Below, in pieces: positions 61,364 through 64,000 of a DNA stretch of 64,000 nt. Source of the DNA: Ursus arctos (Eukaryota > Chordata > Mammalia > Carnivora > Ursidae); the NCBI RefSeq assembly GCF_023065955.2, contig NW_026622763.1:78659299-78723298 (forward strand), written 5' to 3'. Made by a program: the position numbers and the translations under genes. Numbering within the stretch: the first letter of the stretch is position 1; each line of letters starts with the position of its first letter. The notes beneath the pieces are model-generated. The model had not been told where the DNA came from, searched no databases, and worked only from the letters and a program-made list of their open reading frames with translations.

Positions 61364-63518
61364 CCAGGGACGGAGATAAGGAAGAGCAGATGACAAACCA
61401 TGTTTCTGACTTTTCTTCCAGAAGTATCGATCCAGTGTGCATGACCCTAACAGTGAATACATGTTCATGGCAGCAGTGAACACAGCCAAAAAACCCGGAT
61501 TCACAGGTACTGCTCCATCTGGGGTTTTGGGCAGAGCAGAGTGTTCCTCACATTAAGTCTGGAATTTTAATTTTTTATTTTAGAGGAAGGGCACATGTCT
61601 CTAAGGCCCAATTTTAGATTTTTCCATGAAATTCTGAATTTTCACTTTAAGTTTATACTTTCTGCAGTACATTGAAAACAAACATGAAGTCTGTAAACCC
61701 CTATTAAAAATAAACAAGCAAAAGATTCATAAGCCACTACTGTATTGAGGCAGTTTTCCAACTGATATTTTAAAAACTGGGATGATTCTAAGTCTTCCTT
61801 GGTAAAAAATTCTTTAAGTCACCTGATGAACATTTATTGGGTATCAATGAAGTGCAGATTACTGAGTGAGGCGTGGGGGATACACGAACATTTGGACAAG
61901 GGTTTTGGACAGAGATTTGGAAGAGAAAACCGGACTGGTGCTCCCCAGGGGAGGAGGAATTGTCAGGGAAGCTGGTGTTGTTCTGATGAAAAGAAGGTGC
62001 AAGGACAGAGAGTCTGGATGACTGCACAAGGCCAGTTAGTGTGCCTTTGACTTCTTCCATTCAGAGTGAACATTGTCAATTCGAGGGTTGTTAAGCTGAG
62101 GAGCATCTAGAAAGTTTGAAGCCTCCCTTGTGGAAAATTTGTAAGTCTCGTGCCTTTGAGGTTGGGATGAGATGAAGGACGTAATGAGACAGAAGCCCTT
62201 GAATTTTTGCCACCATTCATTGGTGAAGGACTTGTATAAATGGGATGCAAACAACATCTGTAATCATGGAACTAAAGCATGGGAAGGGAGTTAATGCCCC
62301 TTCAGGCTAAGTCCTCATTTTTGGGGTGAGAGAAATTGATGCCCAGGGCGTTCAGTGAGTCCTTTGGCTCCCTAGAGATTTCCTACTATAGCTTTGTCAC
62401 TAGCAAAGGGCTTGTGTTTCATTGTTTTGCTATTGAAAACAACAACAACAACTTTTCTTTTCATCTCTGTGCTTATAATAATGTGTCCGTTTTAGTTCGG
62501 ATCCCTGAAAGCAGACCCTGAGACAGAGACTTGGATATAAGTAGTTTATTTGGAAGATGACCCCAGGAAAAAGGGGTGATGGAGCAGGGAGAGTGAGGCA
62601 GGCAAGGAGGAAAAGCAAATGAAGGTTGTGTTACTGAGATCCCAGCTGGAAGCCACGGAACCTCTGAGAAGTGTTCAGATGTCTCCCAGAATTGTTCTTC
62701 TGAACGATGGCAAGTAGGGTTATCTATCCACTGGCTCCCATCCCCACTAGGATGCCTTGGGGTTGCTTGCGGGGCTCATGAGCTTTCCCTCATGCATTCT
62801 GGAGCAATGCTCTATGCTTGGAACAGTGCCTCACAAGTCTTCAGAGAAAGTCCTGAGACAGAAAGCAGAGAAATGCATGGTGGGGCTATCGTGCCAGAAG
62901 GGACAGCATGTGCAGAAGTGTCTACCCCGCTGTGGCTGGAATCAGAGGTGGGCAGTTTCACACCCCACCTACCAAGTGCAATAACTAGAAACGGCCAGAG
63001 TGGAAGCTTCTAAGGGTACGTAGGGTCTCTCCTCTGTATTCTGAAACCACTATGCAGACACAGTTTCAAGCAGAGCATGCCTCAGCACCTCTGTCAAATA
63101 TTTATTGTATGATAATTATATGCATAATACAGTGCTGAGTACTCTGCGTTGGCTAGAGGGGGGAGGCTCAAGACAGTCCTCGTCTTCAGTCTGTAATTCA
63201 TTAGGAAAGCTGATGTGTTTGCAGAGAGGGTGGAAGCCTGTGACCGTGTCAAAAGTACTCAAGTCCAGTGTAGAGTTCAGGTAATGTCTATTATAGGAGT
63301 CAAGAGTGGGCTGGGAAAAACTTCACGGAAAATGTGGAACCGGTGCTGAGTCTTGAAGCATAAAGAAGAGTTTGGGCGGCATGTGCGTGTGTACAAGAGG
63401 CAGATGAAAGGGACAAACTTGTTGAAGGGAACTGGAATAGAGTGCTTTTAAAAATGTTATGCTACACGTTGTTACAGGTGTGACTCATAATTTGGAACTC
63501 TGTGGCACCCAGGCATGA
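43590..63518 (+). CDS. ICOS: ICOS, inducible T-cell costimulator (CD278), five coding exons
   Basis: ICOS is a CD28-family receptor on activated T cells. It binds ICOS ligand on antigen-presenting cells and recruits PI3K. Joining 43590-43647, 59261-59599, 60277-60383, 61422-61506 and 63478-63518 gives 630 nt, 209 codons plus TGA, with no internal stop and GT-AG at each intron. The product shows a signal peptide (about 1-20), an IgV domain (about 30-132) with Cys42, 63, 83 and 109, the FDPPPF loop (114-119), a stalk Cys pair (137-138) for dimerisation, a membrane segment (about 143-165), and a tail with YMFM (181-184). The start ATG has A at -3. Human ICOS is 199 residues; this one has one extra residue after the FDPPPF loop and nine at the C terminus. 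The identification is firm because signature motifs, exon number and phases all match. Confidence 0.97.
44830..45430 (+). repeat. L2-like sequence in ICOS intron 1
   Basis: GCTCATTCACACAGCACCAG, AATGATGAACAAAACCACAT and GGAAGCTAACTGAATGGGTG match the L2 3' region, with weaker text after. Confidence 0.6.
45885..46030 (-). repeat. MIR
   Basis: GGAAAGGCTAAGTGATTTGT and AGAACCAAGATTAGAACACA are antisense MIR core. Confidence 0.6.
47539..47742 (+). mobile_element. Can-SINE, young type, in ICOS intron 1
   Basis: GGGCGCCTGGGTAGTGCAG head, GGCGTGATTCCGGCGTTCC, and a long A-rich tail. Perfect duplication AAATCTGTAGACTTG at 47524-47538 and 47743-47757. Confidence 0.97.
49505..49735 (+). repeat. MIR
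   Basis: TGGATTCTGGTCTCAGATTG, CCTCAGTTTCCTCAAAATAG and ATTCAATGCATGAGAAGTTC follow MIR order. A 62-residue open frame here is not a gene. Confidence 0.65.
49965..50480 (+). repeat. L2-like sequence in ICOS intron 1
   Basis: TTCATTTATCTCATTGAGCT, GTTCCAGGTCCTGGGATGAT and GAAGACAGACAAAATAATTA match L2. Confidence 0.55.
51273..51313 (+). repeat. (GT)n microsatellite in ICOS intron 1
   Basis: An uninterrupted run of about 20 GT units. Confidence 0.97.
51391..51588 (+). mobile_element. Can-SINE in ICOS intron 1
   Basis: GGGCACCTGGGTGGCTCAG to AAATAAATAAATAAAATC. Flanked by TTAGATCAGATT at 51379-51390 and 51589-51600. Confidence 0.96.
53065..53215 (+). repeat. MIR fragment
   Basis: AACATGGCATAGCTAATCAT, AATCCTGGGCAAGATACTTA match the MIR 5' and core parts. 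Confidence 0.6.
53268..53965 (+). repeat. L2-like sequence in ICOS intron 1
   Basis: CAGTAAATACTTATTATGAC, GATGAATAAGATCAACAAGG, GCCAGACAATGAACAAGTAA and later GAGTTGAATTTTATTCTAAG follow L2 order. Confidence 0.6.
54437..54630 (-). mobile_element. Can-SINE in ICOS intron 1, reverse orientation
   Basis: TAAGATTTTATTTATTTGACAG to GAGCCACCAGGCTCCCC. GGAGGATGATTTT duplicated at 54424-54436 and 54631-54643. The ATCATGACCTGAG block is shortened. Confidence 0.95.
55263..55468 (-). mobile_element. Can-SINE in ICOS intron 1, reverse orientation
   Basis: A T-rich start leads to GAGCCACCCAGGCACCCC with a GA-rich middle. Diverged flanks CTCACCTGGGAAGCTTTT and CTCACCAGGGAATTTTTT. Confidence 0.94.
55775..55915 (-). 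repeat. MIR fragment
   Basis: TTCACAGATGAAGAGGCTGA with GGTCACAGACTGACTAATGG is antisense MIR core. Confidence 0.6.
59261..59599 (+). CDS. ICOS: ICOS coding exon 2 (IgV domain)
   Basis: This 339-nt exon is preceded by a long pyrimidine tract ending TTTTATGCAG and followed by GTAAGA. It encodes residues 20-132, the whole extracellular V-type Ig domain. The four domain cysteines are present (42, 63, 83, 109), as are the F-strand 'SYYAC' and the ligand-contact loop 'SIFDPPPF'. N-glycosylation sequons are N23 (NDS) and N123 (NIS). The human sequons at 89 and 110 are absent here (NDG and ELS). Trp49 and Ala108 stand where I recall Gln and Phe in human. Phase in and out is 1. Confidence 0.97.
59600..60276 (+). 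other. ICOS: ICOS intron 2 (677 bp)
   Basis: The intron starts GTAAGACATT and ends CCAACCCAG. It is AT-rich with no repeat recognised. If retained, the frame would continue from the IgV domain for 24 residues to a stop at 59662-59664, losing the membrane segment. Confidence 0.92.
60277..60383 (+). CDS. ICOS: ICOS coding exon 3 (stalk and transmembrane segment)
   Basis: This 107-nt exon lies between ACCCAG and the donor GTGAGC, entering in phase 1 and leaving in phase 0. It encodes residues 133-168: the stalk ESQTCCQLK, with the adjacent Cys137-Cys138 matching the human inter-chain disulfide region, then a hydrophobic span from about W143 to L165 beginning WLPIGCAAFVVV, and the basic stop-transfer TKK. 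The sequence WLPIGCAAFVVV is identical to human ICOS as I recall it. Confidence 0.97.
60384..61421 (+). other. ICOS: ICOS intron 3 (1,038 bp)
   Basis: The intron starts GTGAGCGATG and ends TTTTCTTCCAG. It contains the 38-A tract at 61324-61361 preceded by AATAAA. An open frame through exon 3 into this intron up to about 60820 is a chance extension without coding features. Confidence 0.92.
61311..61361 (+). repeat. AATAAA followed by a 38-A tract
   Basis: AATAAA at 61311-61316 is followed by seven bases and then an uninterrupted run of A from 61324 to 61361. It does not have the Can-SINE tail (AAATCTTTAAA). It looks like the 3' end of a retroposed transcript, but no clear target-site duplication or parent gene was found. 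It lies 60 bp upstream of ICOS exon 4. Confidence 0.7.
61422..61506 (+). CDS. ICOS: ICOS coding exon 4 (cytoplasmic tail with YMFM)
   Basis: This 85-nt exon runs from TTCTTCCAG to the donor GTACTG, entering in phase 0 and leaving in phase 1. It encodes residues 169-197. The membrane-proximal stretch KYRSSVHDPNSEY corresponds to the human region reported to bind TBK1 (IProx motif). YMFM at 181-184 is the YxxM motif that binds the PI3K p85 SH2 domain. A run of 38 A residues ends 60 bp upstream of the exon. Skipping this exon would join AAG to GTG TGA and remove all signalling motifs. Confidence 0.96.
61805..62045 (+). repeat. L2-like sequence in ICOS intron 4
   Basis: TGATGAACATTTATTGGGTA then AGTGCAGATTACTGAGTGAG suggests L2; weak. 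Confidence 0.4.
63090..63360 (+). repeat. L2-like sequence in ICOS intron 4
   Basis: TCAAATATTTATTGTATGAT, ACAGTGCTGAGTACTCTGCG and later TGGGAAAAACTTCACGG follow L2 order. Confidence 0.5.
63478..63518 (+). CDS. ICOS: ICOS coding exon 5 (C-terminal end) and stop
   Basis: The acceptor GTTACAG has a weak pyrimidine tract. The frame completes Gly197 and reads VTHNLELCGTQA before TGA at 63516-63518. In human the same DNA (as I recall it) reads VTL then TAA. One base fewer just before the human stop position shifts the frame, so translation continues nine residues further. Nearby non-coding bases (TTTGGAACTCTG, GGCACCCAGGCATGAA) still align with the human 3' UTR, which anchors the exon. Confidence 0.88.
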
Positions 63519-64000
63519 ACCGGGCTGGCCAGCACCCCCTGACGTGAAGTGCAAGATTCCCTCGTTCCCTGGACCACAGAGAGTCAGCCTTGATTTGAGT
63601 GCATACATCTTCTGCTGGGGTTTTGTTCAATCCGGACCGGTGACTCTATCACTCAAAAGGGACTTTAACACACTGTTTCAGTACTGTTGGGTTATCAAAA
63701 TACCCTCTTGCAACTAGTTTTATAGAAACCCCAGCTCAACAAATAGACCTCGTTGGGATGAATCCTTCTCTTCATATCTGCTTCTAGCAATGCACCAGCC
63801 ACTAAAACCGACACACCTACAGATATTTTCAAGATATGCCAAGGGTACTGAATCTGCAAAAGAAAATGGGCAGCCAAGGGCCAGGATCTGTCCACATTTC
63901 ACCAACAGACTACCTCTTCTTCCTACAGGAATGAGCATTCCTTTTTAATGAGATACTGGAGGGAGATGCTTCAAAATTGTAACTATTTTATTTCTGAGGT
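63519..64000 (+). other. ICOS: ICOS 3' UTR, partial (continues beyond the window)
   Basis: From the TGA onward the DNA keeps recognisable similarity to the human ICOS 3' UTR: GTGCAAGATTC, CATCTTCTGCTGG, TTTTGTTCAATC, ACCCTCTTGCAAC, GGTACTGAATCTGCAAA, CTACCTCTTCTT, and the terminal CTATTTTATTTCTGAG. No polyadenylation signal is reached. Regulatory sites known further downstream in the human 3' UTR would lie outside this window. Confidence 0.85.

Larger units (their letters stand above)
61507..63477 (+). other. ICOS: ICOS intron 4 (1,971 bp)
   Basis: The intron starts GTACTGCTCC and ends TGTTACAG. It contains L2-like sequence near 61.8-62.0 and 63.09-63.36 kb, a CAA repeat near 62440, and a stretch at 62.49-62.98 kb that reads like an old interspersed repeat I cannot name. 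No extra exon is seen. Confidence 0.9.

Overview
This is vertebrate nuclear DNA from a carnivoran mammal. The clearest lineage marker is a dense set of tRNA-derived Can-SINE (SINEC) insertions: I count 23. They have the 'GGGGCGCCTGGGTGG...' head, an internal CT-rich stretch and an 'AATAAAATCTTTAAA' tail, and many keep intact target-site duplications. The young copies with 'CAGGGCGTGATCCCGGCGTT' look like the arctoid (bear/panda, seal, mustelid) type. That narrower placement is inference from remembered consensus sequences, not a database result.

Only one protein-coding gene is supported: ICOS (inducible T-cell costimulator, CD278), on the + strand in five coding exons: 43590-43647, 59261-59599, 60277-60383, 61422-61506 and 63478-63518. 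All junctions are GT-AG, the phases are consistent (1, 1, 0, 1), and the joined frame gives 209 residues. The parts in order are a signal peptide, one IgV domain with the ligand-binding FDPPPF loop, a stalk Cys pair, one membrane segment, and a cytoplasmic tail with the PI3K-binding YMFM motif. The 3' UTR runs off the right edge of the window.

Region by region: 1-43.5 kb is gene-free and fits the CTLA4-ICOS intergenic interval known in mammals; no CTLA4 exon is visible. It is mostly old repeats: MIR, L2, L1 in both orientations, one MLT1 LTR, and hAT-like fragments, punctured by younger Can-SINEs. Notable structures are two Can-SINEs inserted one after the other into the same MIR target (21.2-21.66 kb), two recent-looking tandem duplications (44 bp at 4.74 kb, 133 bp at 38.5 kb), a 14-bp-arm hairpin at 30.76 kb, and a repeat-poor segment at 40.58-41.25 kb with two perfect octamers plus RUNX, TCF and AP-1 core motifs about 2.4 kb upstream of ICOS. 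From 43.6 to 59.3 kb is ICOS intron 1 (repeat-rich, with a GT microsatellite); 59.3-64 kb holds exons 2-5.

I found no previously undescribed multi-gene system. The observations most worth checking concern ICOS itself: a short upstream ORF whose stop overlaps the ICOS start codon, a C-terminal extension relative to human ICOS, relocated N-glycosylation sites near the ligand-binding loop, a 38-A tract beside exon 4 preceded by AATAAA, and the candidate upstream enhancer. Comparisons with human ICOS are from memory.
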